From the NCBI GenBank assembly GCA_015061945.1, contig SUVP01000009.1, positions 54,890-118,889 on the forward strand: DNA of 64,000 nucleotides, read 5' to 3'. Origin of the DNA: Opitutales bacterium (GTDB lineage Bacteria > Verrucomicrobiota > Verrucomicrobiia > Opitutales > Intestinicryptomonadaceae). The first letter of the stretch is position 1. Every line of letters begins with the position of its first letter. Position numbers and translations under genes: made by a program. Below are positions 56,138 through 64,000 of the stretch, piece after piece. Below the pieces are notes generated by a model, which ran no database searches, was not told the origin of the DNA, and saw nothing but the letters and a program-made list of their open reading frames with translations.

Positions 56138-57676
56138 TTAGTGTTTTATTGAGTTGTTTATTTGCAAATCTGATGTTCCAGTTGCTTCGTATGAAGTTTT
56201 GCCCATATCGTTTAAAACGTGGCGAATGTGTGGAATTAAGACCAACCCTTGACGTGCAAATTTTTCGTCTACTCGAGGTCTTCCGCCGTTCCATGCCATA
56301 TCGCCGGCGTGGTAGAAGAATGAAAAATAGTGACTATTTCCCCAAACGTGATGCCATGTTGTTTCGAGAATACCAAATAGATTTTCTTCCTTCGCAGTTT
56401 GAGCGAGTGCAGTTATACCTATGTTAACTTCCCAAGGGCAAACGAGAACATCGAAACCTTCTTTTTTGAAGTGTCGGGGTGTTTCAAAGCGTGTTTGTTT
56501 TTTATCACGGTAGCTATACTGCCAGTCGGCAATGATGATATCTTTTGTCAATGTCTTGACAGCCTTTGCCATTTCGGCATCGCCCATAGCAACGTCTTTC
56601 TTCCAGCGTGGATCTTCTCTATCAAGAAGCATATCGTGCCAGATTATAGAGCGTGCACCTTTTGTTCGCATAAAGTCGCTAAACTTTTTGAGGTGATTTA
56701 CGAAAAGTGGGACGATTGGTTTTGCTCGGCACTTGTAGCAAGTTCCCTTGTCGTATGCTTCGTCGCAACCCAAGTGGAAGAATGGAGGTTTACCGAAAAA
56801 CTCGTGGATTTCGGTAAGTAAATCTTTGAGAACGGCTTCGGTCTTTTCGCTCGACATACAGTAGCTCCAACCAAGTGGTTCGTAGATATGTTCAAGGTTA
56901 GGATGTTTTGTCAATACTGCGTGTTTTGCAGTCGATACTCTGCATTGTGTGGCGTGTCCAAGTATGCTTAATTGCGGGATTGGCGTTAAGCCAACCGACC
57001 AGCAGTAATCGATAATTTTCTTGAGACCTTTTCTATCGAGCTTTTTGCTTGCGAATGCAAATTCTGGGTGGCTTTTAAATGGGAATGTTCCCCATGGCTC
57101 AAGCACTACATAGTTATATTTATAATAACTTGCCAAACGAACATATTTTTCGATGTCTTCGAGTGTATTTTCAGGGAAGATACAAATGTGGATACCTCTG
57201 AATTTGAGTGTCGCCCAGTCTTTAACCTTCATTTGAAGGAATACTTGCCCTGTGCCATCGCGTTCCGATTCCGCAACTTGACGCAACGTTTTTAACGCTT
57301 GGCGAACTGCGATAAAATCTTTCCCCGCAATAGCAATTCCATTTGTATTGATATTTGTCTCCGACCCTTCGTCGCCAAGTTTTGCGTTGTCTGGATTCTT
57401 TGCAAAAGATACGTTTGGCGATATACGCCAGTATTGCTTAATTGTGTCGCGGATAATATCTTCTTGCGATGATGTCAACGCATCGGTTGTCGATATTGCG
57501 ATAGTCGATTTTTCGTTGAGTGTGTAATAGCCGTCAAAAACCTTAACTTCTTTCGGGCGTGGTGACATTCTCTGAAGTACAAATGATGTCGTTTTTTCAT
57601 CGGCAAGTTTTTGTTCTGCAAATGATACACTTAAAAAAGACCCAACACATATCAATAAACAAATAAATCTTTTCAT
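56138..57676 (-). CDS. Exported GH20-like beta-N-acetylhexosaminidase
   Basis: 512 aa from the ATG at 57676, signal peptide ending VSFAE. N-terminal GH20b-like domain (about 40-155: LQRMSPRPKEVKVFDGYY) precedes the TIM barrel: LKFRGIHICIFPENT, YNYVVLEPWG, GLTPIPQLSILGHA and the catalytic Asp-Glu pair in FFHLGCDEAYDKGTC. A Trp-rich end (ILETTWHHVWGN) follows. Releases terminal N-acetylhexosamine (chitin oligomers, mucin or host glycans). Not in an operon with its neighbours; the atp operon lies downstream. Confidence 0.82.
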   Translation of the reverse strand: MKRFICLLICVGSFLSVSFAEQKLADEKTTSFVLQRMSPRPKEVKVFDGYYTLNEKSTIAISTTDALTSSQEDIIRDTIKQYWRISPNVSFAKNPDNAKLGDEGSETNINTNGIAIAGKDFIAVRQALKTLRQVAESERDGTGQVFLQMKVKDWATLKFRGIHICIFPENTLEDIEKYVRLASYYKYNYVVLEPWGTFPFKSHPEFAFASKKLDRKGLKKIIDYCWSVGLTPIPQLSILGHATQCRVSTAKHAVLTKHPNLEHIYEPLGWSYCMSSEKTEAVLKDLLTEIHEFFGKPPFFHLGCDEAYDKGTCYKCRAKPIVPLFVNHLKKFSDFMRTKGARSIIWHDMLLDREDPRWKKDVAMGDAEMAKAVKTLTKDIIIADWQYSYRDKKQTRFETPRHFKKEGFDVLVCPWEVNIGITALAQTAKEENLFGILETTWHHVWGNSHYFSFFYHAGDMAWNGGRPRVDEKFARQGLVLIPHIRHVLNDMGKTSYEATGTSDLQINNSIKH

Positions 57677-57789
57677 AGAAGAAGATGATAGTTTTATGCT
57701 GTTTCTCGTCAAACCAATAATGATACAAATAACAAAAATTAGCTTTATAGATTCTCGCTAATTAAACCTTGACAAATATCAATATTCTA

Positions 57790-57818
57790 TTACTTTCCCT
57801 TTCAGATTTAATATTATA
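57790..57818 (+). promoter_or_regulatory. Candidate promoter of the PEP-CTERM gene, leaderless
   Basis: TTACTT (57790-57795), 17-bp spacer, TATTAT (57813-57818). Transcription would start at or next to the ATG at 57824. Confidence 0.4.
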
Positions 57819-57823
57819 ACTTT

Positions 57824-59602
57824 ATGAAAAAATATACTTACTCTATATTAGCATCACTTGTTTGTGCGTTCCAAGGCGTATACGCAGTAGAAACATTCTA
57901 TACAGATAAAAATAGTGGTGATATCCCATTTCCACTCGTAGAAGATGCCGATTACGAAATTTACTATAACGGCACAGGTGGTTCTGCCCGTTTAGGTGGT
58001 ACTACTACAATGAAGACGCAACATTCGCTTTCAAGTATTACATTTAAAGCGAGCGATGGCACTGCATCAACATCATCTCCATCAAATTGGGTTGCTCTTG
58101 TTAATTGGGTTTTTGATACAAAAGATGTTGCAAGTGGCGAAAAAACTGTCCTTAAGAATGAAACAGATACATCTTTCCAGTTGCAATGGGGTAAAATAAC
58201 AATCCAAAATACAGGTGCAGATTCGACATCTACTGCTCTTCTTGATTTCGGAAATAAAGAACGTTGGTTTATAAAAGGTAACAACACAGACCAATTCCCT
58301 GTTGTCGATATAAAAACAAACACAAGAATTATTACGTCGGTTGAGAAATATGGGCTTGATATCAATACAAATGCAACATTTAATGTTTTAAATAATTCGA
58401 CCCTTACGCTTGATACAGATGCAAGAACTGCTAATAAATATGCAGGTGTTTCAGGTGGCGATGTTAAATTTTATATTGAAGAAGGTTCTACTGTTGTTAT
58501 CGGATCAGGAAAAACTTTTTCTGTTGAAGTAGATTCAGTTTTGACAAATAATGGTACAATTAAAGGACAAGGTTCTAATTTGACGATTATAAATGGTCAA
58601 AATATCGCAATGGATGGCGTTATTGATCTTACTCAATATAAGGATGATGATGCTAAAATAACAAGAAGTACTTTGACGATTGGAAATGGTACTAAAATTA
58701 CAGCAAATAATAAATTTTATGTAGATAACATCATAATAGATGGTGCAGAATCGGCACTTTATGTTGCTGATTTTAACAGAACTAATGGAGCTACAGAATT
58801 GACAAATGGTGCAACAATTATTGCAAATGGCACTATGACAACTGGTCAAGGGCAGACTATTAAAGTACAATCTGGATCACAAATGATTGTAAATGCTTGC
58901 TCAACAAATGCAAGTAATTCTTTGAATAATTATGCAATTGAAAATGCAAACTCGTTATTACACATCAAGAGTGGTGCAATTTCAAATCGTTCGGGTTATG
59001 TTAAAGATGGTGGTATATTGCAAATTGATGGAACTTATAAGATTGCAAACAATGGAAACAGTATCAATTATGATCATATTGCCGCAACTAAAATTACTGT
59101 TGCAACAGGTGGTAAAATCAAAACAAACGAGATTATCCTTGCAACTGCAAAGCTCGACTTGCAAACAGTAAATGCTATCACAAATGCAAATGGCGATGCT
59201 ATCAATTTGACAACAGATACAGCGTCAAAAGGCAGTCTTTTGGCAATGTCGGCAAGCCAAACATTTGATACAATCACAGCAAATACTACAAATCTCGAAG
59301 TGGAAATCACAGGCGATGCAGTTCTCACAGCTTCGTTTGCATCGGCAAATGGTGGTAAGATATTTATCAATGGTTTCGCTGAAGATAGAGTGTTTGTAGC
59401 AAATGCAGACCAAATTACAGATGTAAATTCAATCTTCTTTGCATACGCAACAGCTGGCGATGCTTTAACACAAATCAGTCAACTTTATATCAATAATGGC
59501 TGGTTGTCGGCAATAGCTCCAGCAGTTCCAGAACCAGCCGAATGGGCGATGATTTTCGGTAGCATAGCTCTCGGTTTGGCAATCTATCGCAGAAGAAAAT
59601 AG
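57824..59602 (+). CDS. Exported autotransporter-like protein with PEP-CTERM sorting tail
   Basis: 592 aa. Signal peptide (residues 1-21, ending GVYAV). The mature part is a long, low-complexity chain of short strands rich in Asn, Thr, Gly and Ser (for example GGKIKTNEIILAT), suggesting a right-handed beta-helix. The C-terminus is VPEPAEWAMIFGSIALGLAI followed by YRRRK: a PEP motif, one hydrophobic helix and a basic tail, i.e. a PEP-CTERM signal for exosortase processing. Probably a surface or extracellular-matrix protein. Similar proteins occur in Verrucomicrobiota in large numbers. Confidence 0.85.
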   Translation: MKKYTYSILASLVCAFQGVYAVETFYTDKNSGDIPFPLVEDADYEIYYNGTGGSARLGGTTTMKTQHSLSSITFKASDGTASTSSPSNWVALVNWVFDTKDVASGEKTVLKNETDTSFQLQWGKITIQNTGADSTSTALLDFGNKERWFIKGNNTDQFPVVDIKTNTRIITSVEKYGLDINTNATFNVLNNSTLTLDTDARTANKYAGVSGGDVKFYIEEGSTVVIGSGKTFSVEVDSVLTNNGTIKGQGSNLTIINGQNIAMDGVIDLTQYKDDDAKITRSTLTIGNGTKITANNKFYVDNIIIDGAESALYVADFNRTNGATELTNGATIIANGTMTTGQGQTIKVQSGSQMIVNACSTNASNSLNNYAIENANSLLHIKSGAISNRSGYVKDGGILQIDGTYKIANNGNSINYDHIAATKITVATGGKIKTNEIILATAKLDLQTVNAITNANGDAINLTTDTASKGSLLAMSASQTFDTITANTTNLEVEITGDAVLTASFASANGGKIFINGFAEDRVFVANADQITDVNSIFFAYATAGDALTQISQLYINNGWLSAIAPAVPEPAEWAMIFGSIALGLAIYRRRK

Positions 59603-59620
59603 GTTAAATTTTGAGATTAC

Positions 59621-59649
59621 AAAAAGCTCCGAAAACGGAGCTTTTTTTG
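59621..59649 (+). terminator. Intrinsic terminator of the PEP-CTERM gene
   Basis: AAAAAGCTCCG-AAAA-CGGAGCTTTTTTT stem-loop with T-tract. Confidence 0.88.
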
Positions 59650-59749
59650 TAGATATTTGTGTGGATTGCCCGCTTGTCGCAAATGTTGATTAAGTAAAAA
59701 TGTGAAAAAAAAACTTGCGAGAGGTGTCTTTCGGTAGAGAATGTAAAGG

Positions 59750-61645
59750 ATGCTTAATTTAAGTTCAGAAAGTCCTTATGATGTTATCGTATGCGGTGGT
59801 GGGCACGCAGGTTGCGAAGCCGCATTGGCGTCGGCTCGTATGGGAGCTAAGACGTTATTGCTTTCCGGCAACATAGATACTGTCGCACAAATGAGTTGTA
59901 ATCCCGCTATCGGTGGGCTTGCAAAGGGACATATCGTACGCGAAATTGATGCCTTGGGTGGCGAAATGGCTGTAAATTCAGATGCAACAGGTATTCAATT
60001 TAGAGTGCTTAATGCGTCAAAAGGAGTTGCAGTGCAATCCCCCAGAGCTCAATGCGACAAAAAAGCATATCAATTTAGAATGAAAAGCGTGCTTGAGGCG
60101 ACTCCAAATTTGTCGTTCTTCCAAGCCGTTGCCACTGCGATTATCACCGACGGTAAAGTGATTCGAGGTGTTAAGACAAATCTTGGTGCAGATTTTTACG
60201 GCAAGACAGTTGTGTTGACAACTGGTACGTTCTTAAAAGGACTTATGCACGTCGGGTCGTCAAAGACCGAAGGAGGCAGAATGGGAGACTTTTCTGCACT
60301 TACGTTATCGGATAGTCTTGCTGAAAATGGGATAGAAATAGGTCGCCTTAAGACAGGTACGCCTGCGAGAATTTCAGGCAAAAGTATAGACTTCTCAAAA
60401 TGTGCCGTTCAGTATGGTGATAATCCACCTACCCTTTTCGGCTTTTACGATACACGAGATATTCCAGTGTCGGAAGACTTCCCTTGCCCTACACACGACG
60501 AAAATTCAAAAATGTTCCACGTGGAACAATCGTTGGGTTGGGCTGGGTTTGTCGGTTTCGGACGTGAGCAACTTGCGTGCTATGAGACATCAACAAACGA
60601 AAAGACTGCCGAAATAATCCATAAGAATTTGCATCGTTCTGCAATGTACGGTGGCGAAATTAAGGGAATCGGTCCACGCTACTGCCCCAGTATCGAAGAT
60701 AAGATTGTCCGTTTCTCGCATAAAGATGGGCATAGATTGTTTCTTGAGCCAGAGGGGCGTTTTACGGATGAATGGTATATAAACGGACTTTCAACTTCTA
60801 TGCCGTTGGACGTTCAAGTGGATATTATTCACTCTGTCGCAGGTCTCGAAAATGCTGAAATATTCCGCCCAGCGTATGCGGTCGAATACGATTTTGCTCC
60901 GCCAACGCAACTCTACCCTACCCTTGAATCGAGAATTATCGAAGGTTTGTTCTGTGCTGGTCAGATTAACGGCACATCGGGCTATGAGGAGGCAGCTGGA
61001 CAGGGCTTAATTGCTGGTGCGAATGCGGCGGCAAAGGTATTTGAAAAAGAACCTATTGTTTTAAAGCGACACGAAAGTTATATCGGCGTGCTTATTGACG
61101 ATCTCGTAACAAAAGGTACAAAAGAGCCATATAGAATGTTTACAAGTCGTGCAGAATATAGATTGTTGCTCAACCACGGTGGTGCTGAATATCGACTCGG
61201 TGAGCATGCGGCACGCCTTGGGCTTATTTCCCCTGCCCGTGCAGAAAAGATTGCTTCAAAAAAACAGGCTGTCGAAAAGTGGATAAATAAGTTTGAGGAA
61301 AACGGAACAGCGTTGAAAATGCGTCGTGCGGGAGGGCTTACTGGCGTTTCAGTGCCGTCGGCATTTATGTCGCTTTCTAAAAATGCGATTGACGAAGTTG
61401 TTTATAAGCTTGTCTACAAGGGGTATCTCGAACGTGATTTGCGTCAGATTGAAAAATCTTCAGCATACGAAAATGTCAAGATTCCAGAATCGCTCGATTA
61501 TTCAAAAGTTTTAGGGTTGCGTCTCGAAGCTGGACAAAAACTTGCATCGGTGCGTCCGTCGACGGTTGCACAGGCGTCGAGAATTTCCGGAGTGTCGCCA
61601 GCCGACATCAGCGTTTTGCTTGTCCATGTGAAAGCGTCGAAGTAA
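59750..61645 (+). CDS. mnmG: tRNA uridine-5-carboxymethylaminomethyl modification enzyme MnmG
   Basis: 631 aa. FAD-dependent partner of MnmE that modifies U34 of tRNAs. FAD-binding DVIVCGGGHAGCEAALASAR at residues 11-30, conserved AQMSCNPAIGGLAKGH, GPRYCPSIEDKIVRF, FLEPEGR, GQINGTSGYEEAAGQG, RMFTSRAEYRLLL and the C-terminal SRISGVSPADISVLLVH. Residues 254-260 (KMFHVEQ) to about 275 form a short insertion relative to E. coli MnmG, and this insertion is where a perfect parS site lies in the DNA. The AAAGG before the start is unusually close, but the frame is closed further upstream. Confidence 0.95.
   Translation: MLNLSSESPYDVIVCGGGHAGCEAALASARMGAKTLLLSGNIDTVAQMSCNPAIGGLAKGHIVREIDALGGEMAVNSDATGIQFRVLNASKGVAVQSPRAQCDKKAYQFRMKSVLEATPNLSFFQAVATAIITDGKVIRGVKTNLGADFYGKTVVLTTGTFLKGLMHVGSSKTEGGRMGDFSALTLSDSLAENGIEIGRLKTGTPARISGKSIDFSKCAVQYGDNPPTLFGFYDTRDIPVSEDFPCPTHDENSKMFHVEQSLGWAGFVGFGREQLACYETSTNEKTAEIIHKNLHRSAMYGGEIKGIGPRYCPSIEDKIVRFSHKDGHRLFLEPEGRFTDEWYINGLSTSMPLDVQVDIIHSVAGLENAEIFRPAYAVEYDFAPPTQLYPTLESRIIEGLFCAGQINGTSGYEEAAGQGLIAGANAAAKVFEKEPIVLKRHESYIGVLIDDLVTKGTKEPYRMFTSRAEYRLLLNHGGAEYRLGEHAARLGLISPARAEKIASKKQAVEKWINKFEENGTALKMRRAGGLTGVSVPSAFMSLSKNAIDEVVYKLVYKGYLERDLRQIEKSSAYENVKIPESLDYSKVLGLRLEAGQKLASVRPSTVAQASRISGVSPADISVLLVHVKASK
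60513..60528. promoter_or_regulatory. parS site inside the mnmG coding sequence
   Basis: TGTTCCACGTGGAACA, a perfect 16-bp palindrome matching the ParB-binding consensus TGTTNCACGTGAAACA with one difference. It codes for residues M255-Q260 of MnmG. Confidence 0.85.
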
Positions 61646-61657
61646 AATTTTTGATTT

Positions 61658-61699
61658 ATCGGCAGGTTTGTGTTTTTCTACGGCTTGCCGATTTTTTTG
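61658..61699 (+). terminator. Terminator of mnmG
   Basis: Stem ATCGGCA / TGCCGAT with a large loop and TTTTTTT tail. Confidence 0.65.
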
Positions 61700-61870
61700 T
61701 CTTTTTTAAAATTTTTCCGAAAATCGTAAAAAATCGGGCTTCAAAAATGCCCTTAAAATCGATTTTCCCGATTTAACGCATACCAAGTGTTGCTTTTGAG
61801 GGTAAAATCAAAAATAAGGGCGTTTTTGGCTGTTTATTGAGATATGCTTAAAAAAGTGATTTTTTCGGTC

Positions 61871-62863
61871 TTACTTTTTTCTATATTCTATCATTTCGCC
61901 CCAAAATGGCATAATCGTTTTTACGCTCGTGATTTTTTCGCAGGCTTTCAATCCGAATGGAATACTCCACCGCCATTTGTTTATGTGATGTGCGAGTTCA
62001 AGTATGTGCGACATCAAGATTAGTTTCGGCTTAATTATTTCGTCGGCGCATTTTTTAATATTAAGCCCGACTGCAACGTGCGGGATAAAAATATCTACTT
62101 TTGATTTTGGCGTAAGTTGGTCGGCACGTCCAGCGTCGCCAGCGTGGAAAATCGAGATATTGTTTTTTGTGTCCTTGCAGATTATTTCATAGGTTGTGAC
62201 AAATTTTGGAAGCTTTCTGCCGGATCCATGGTCGACAAGCTTTGTGTGTATTTCAATATTGCCAAGTTTTAAAGTTTGCTCTTTGTCACCTTGTTTGTAC
62301 TTGTTGTCAAAGAAATTAGATACGACAGGTTTTTCGCTCATATGTCGCATAAGTTTTGTTGAAAAGTGGTCAGTGTGCTTGTGTGTGATGAGGAGAAAAT
62401 CGAGTTTGTCCGCTATTTTTAAATCGCTCGGCGAAGATATATCTATGCCGAAAAGAGCAGTTGGGGTTTGTATGATGTATCCCATATTGTAAAGAAGCCA
62501 AATTCTGACAAAGTCGTTAGGGCGGGGCAGGGTTTCTATATCATTTAAAATTTTTTCTAAAGCGTCTTCGAGCGTTTCAATTATCGGCGACAAATGCGAA
62601 GGGCGAATGTCGGGATTCTCGAATCTTTTAATTTTGTATTCATTAAATGTAGTATCTGGGCAAATGTCTGCTTGTGCTTGTATCAGTTTAAAGACATCTA
62701 ATCTCTCCTGCGATAGCTCAAACGGCGATGTTTTGTATAGGCGATTTAATGGAATATTCTTCTGAAGGATGTTCGACTTCCTTTCTTTAGATAAAGAAAT
62801 TTTAGAAAAGAGCAGGGCGATTAAGGTGCTGATTGTCGATATAAATTTTCTGCGTGTAGTCAT
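61871..62863 (-). CDS. Exported (possibly Tat-dependent) MBL-fold hydrolase
   Basis: 330 aa. N-terminus TTRRKFISTISTLIALLF resembles a twin-arginine signal. Metallo-beta-lactamase fold: FGIDISSPSDLKI, then the metal motif THKHTDHFS (H-x-H-x-D-H), a second site HAGDAGRAD, and a late His in LMSHILELAHH. The arrangement fits UlaG/NAPE-PLD-like Lactamase_B_2 enzymes. Substrate unknown. Transcribed away from parS; 225 bp of AT-rich sequence with a terminator and an AAATCGGG/CCCGATTT palindrome separates it from mnmG. Confidence 0.78.
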   Translation of the reverse strand: MTTRRKFISTISTLIALLFSKISLSKERKSNILQKNIPLNRLYKTSPFELSQERLDVFKLIQAQADICPDTTFNEYKIKRFENPDIRPSHLSPIIETLEDALEKILNDIETLPRPNDFVRIWLLYNMGYIIQTPTALFGIDISSPSDLKIADKLDFLLITHKHTDHFSTKLMRHMSEKPVVSNFFDNKYKQGDKEQTLKLGNIEIHTKLVDHGSGRKLPKFVTTYEIICKDTKNNISIFHAGDAGRADQLTPKSKVDIFIPHVAVGLNIKKCADEIIKPKLILMSHILELAHHINKWRWSIPFGLKACEKITSVKTIMPFWGEMIEYRKK

Positions 62864-62896
62864 ATTTATAGTGTTTTTTTGTTGTTTAAATTTGAA

Positions 62897-62912
62897 TGTT
62901 CCACGTGGAACA
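62897..62912. promoter_or_regulatory. parS site between comF and the MBL-fold gene
   Basis: TGTTCCACGTGGAACA, identical to the site in mnmG, 2.4 kb away, in the intergenic gap 62864-62936. Confidence 0.9.
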
Positions 62913-62936
62913 TTTTAAAAAAATTGTGCATAGTGC

Positions 62937-63698
62937 TTATAGACGTTTGCCAAAAGTAAACGCTCCTACGTTTTTAAAGCCAGCTTTTTTTAATACTTTT
63001 GCACATTCTGATAAAGTTGCTCCGCTTGTAAAAACATCGTCGACTAAGATGATATTGGCATCTTTCTTAATTGATTTTATCGATTTGCTTTTTGAAATTG
63101 CGAAGGCGTTTTTGATATTTTTTGCACGAGCTTCTCGGTCGAGTGTTGTCTGTGTAGGTGTACTTCGAGTACGTTTGAGGATTGATTTTACTTTAGCATT
63201 TGCATTGGGGAAAGTTTGCGTAAGCATTGTAGCAATAAGTTCGCTCTGATTATATTTTCTACTAATCGCTCTAACGTTGTGCAGTGGGATTGGTACTAAA
63301 ATTGCGTTCTTGATAAAGGCTTCTGTGTCGGGAAACTTCTTCGCAATCTTTGCCATATCGTGTATTATGTGGGCACCTGTTCTGTATTTTAATTCGTGTA
63401 CCATATCTCTTGCGGCACCATCAAATGCACATAAACATAGTGATTTATCAAACGCATATTTTCTTTCTGTGCATTTTGGGCATCCATGTATGTTTGGCAT
63501 TCCAGCGTTCCCCAATGGCTCGGAGCAAAGAGTGCATCTTGTCCCGTTTAGCAGACGCAGTGTTGTTGCGCAGTCTGGGCAAATGTGTTCGTACTCGCCT
63601 TTCGGATTTACTTTTCCGCAGGCGACGCAATGTCGTGGAAAGATAAAATCTATAATTTTATTTCCTATATTTTTTATTGTATCTGATATATTACCCAT
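62937..63698 (-). CDS. comF: ComF-family phosphoribosyltransferase-like protein
   Basis: 253 aa from the ATG at 63698 (an upstream frame would add 53 unconserved residues). N-terminal zinc-finger-like region: CVACGKVNPKGEYEHICPDC, then CTLCSEPL and CPKC. C-terminal phosphoribosyltransferase fold with ILVPIPLHNVRAISRKYNQSE and the PRPP motif ILVDDVFTSGATLSECAKV. ComF assists uptake of transforming DNA in naturally competent bacteria, probably through helicase and primosome contacts; many non-competent bacteria carry it too. Confidence 0.88.
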   Translation of the reverse strand: MGNISDTIKNIGNKIIDFIFPRHCVACGKVNPKGEYEHICPDCATTLRLLNGTRCTLCSEPLGNAGMPNIHGCPKCTERKYAFDKSLCLCAFDGAARDMVHELKYRTGAHIIHDMAKIAKKFPDTEAFIKNAILVPIPLHNVRAISRKYNQSELIATMLTQTFPNANAKVKSILKRTRSTPTQTTLDREARAKNIKNAFAISKSKSIKSIKKDANIILVDDVFTSGATLSECAKVLKKAGFKNVGAFTFGKRL

Positions 63699-64000
63699 AG
63701 CCGTTTTTCTTTTGTAATTATCGGAAAGTTTTTCCTTTTGCTCAAGTCTTTTTCGCTTAGTAGTGTTTCTGTTGAAAAATAGAAAATGATAATTTGTGAT
63801 AGATTTTATTTCTTGTGTTGTATTAATCGAAAAAAGAGGGGTAAAAAATTTTTTCAAAAAAAATAAAAAAAATAGTTGACAAGCGAGATGTGAGTCGGCT
63901 TAATGGGAGGTCTTTTCAAATTTGAAAGGTTAGCTTTTTAAGTTTGGGAAGAAAGTTCCTTGAAAAAACTTTTTTTGAAAAAAATAAAAAAAGATAAAAA
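63699..64000 (+). other. Gene-free leader region at the window end, possibly an rRNA operon leader
   Basis: No gene is seen. After poly-A/T tracts (63841-63870) a strong promoter (63876-63904) is followed by GGTCTTTTCAAATTTGAAAGG, containing a palindrome, and by GGAAGAAAGTTCCTTGAAAAAAC near the end. A motif like GTTCCTTGAAAA often precedes 16S rRNA genes. The transcribed gene lies beyond the window. Confidence 0.4.
63876..63904 (+). promoter_or_regulatory. Strong promoter reading out of the window
   Basis: Consensus TTGACA, 17-bp spacer, CTTAAT, preceded by A-tracts that resemble an UP element. Confidence 0.6.

Noticed and set aside
61700..61870. AT-rich gap after mnmG as origin of replication
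   Set aside because: It is short and contains no convincing DnaA boxes, only an AAATCGGG/CCCGATTT palindrome; the gap at 41213-41951 is a better though weak candidate.
62896..63249. A 117-codon open frame beginning MFHVEHF on the plus strand
   Set aside because: The start codons come from the parS palindrome and the rest is antisense to comF. MFHVEH is a familiar artefact of parS sites.

Overview
The window looks like a chromosomal segment of an anaerobic, polysaccharide-degrading member of the Verrucomicrobiota (PVC group), probably Opitutae-like. This is inferred from gene content, not from a marker-gene search. Supporting signs are an exported protein with a PEP-CTERM sorting tail, a very long GreA-type factor (678 aa, a form known from Chlamydiae), many exported glycan hydrolases (GH78, GH172, GH51, GH43, GH20-like, a CE7-type esterase), moderately AT-rich DNA, and a redox operon built from NADH, NADPH and ferredoxin modules instead of respiratory subunits. 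No rRNA, tRNA, CRISPR array or transposase gene is visible.

Layout. 0-2.4 kb: end of gmhA, a ROK sugar kinase and a LacI regulator (minus strand). 2.4-8.2 kb: a plus-strand run opening with a Septu-like antiphage pair (PtuA ATPase, PtuB HNH nuclease), then an exported S15/CocE hydrolase, a DUF985 cupin, endonuclease IV and a membrane-anchored lysozyme-like protein. 8.3-13.3 kb: AraC regulator with a Gfo/Idh/MocA oxidoreductase, a Bax-inhibitor-like membrane protein, rph, a C_GCAxxG_C_C protein and a GH43 enzyme. 13.3-17.7 kb: carB-carA, in reversed order, with a CarA that has lost its glutaminase active site. 17.7-20.2 kb: two exported proteins of unknown function and a 604-bp element with 45-bp perfect terminal inverted repeats, packed with hairpins. 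20.2-27.2 kb: nusA-infB-rbfA-nrnA-truB-ribF, without rimP in front. The tail of ribF is encoded by a dispersed repeat related to the element ends.

27.4-34.2 kb: a glycan-degradation block (lyase-like lipoprotein, alpha-L-rhamnosidase, PH-domain membrane protein, GH172, acetyl-xylan-esterase-like). 34.2-41.2 kb: a minus-strand redox operon coding for a NuoE-like protein, a NuoF-like protein, a fused NuoG-N/NfnA protein and an NfnB/GltD-like protein, with surE behind. I read it as a candidate electron-bifurcating transhydrogenase complex. 41.2-41.95 kb: a very AT-rich gene-free stretch. 42-49.5 kb: rsmB-like methyltransferase, long GreA, Rrf2 regulator, a second copy of the unknown exported family, and a GH51 arabinofuranosidase.

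49.6-56.0 kb: the complete F-type ATP synthase operon atpBEFHADGC with an unusually short delta subunit and no atpI. 56.1-59.6 kb: a GH20-like exported enzyme and a PEP-CTERM protein. 59.7-64 kb: mnmG, an MBL-fold protein and comF. Two perfect parS sites lie in this last part, one inside the mnmG coding sequence, which suggests the replication origin is not far away. The window ends in a strong promoter and leader resembling an rRNA operon leader.

A recurring trait is that several promoters (upstream of carB, 18509, 28605, 45688 and 57824) sit so close to the start codon that the mRNAs should be leaderless or nearly so.
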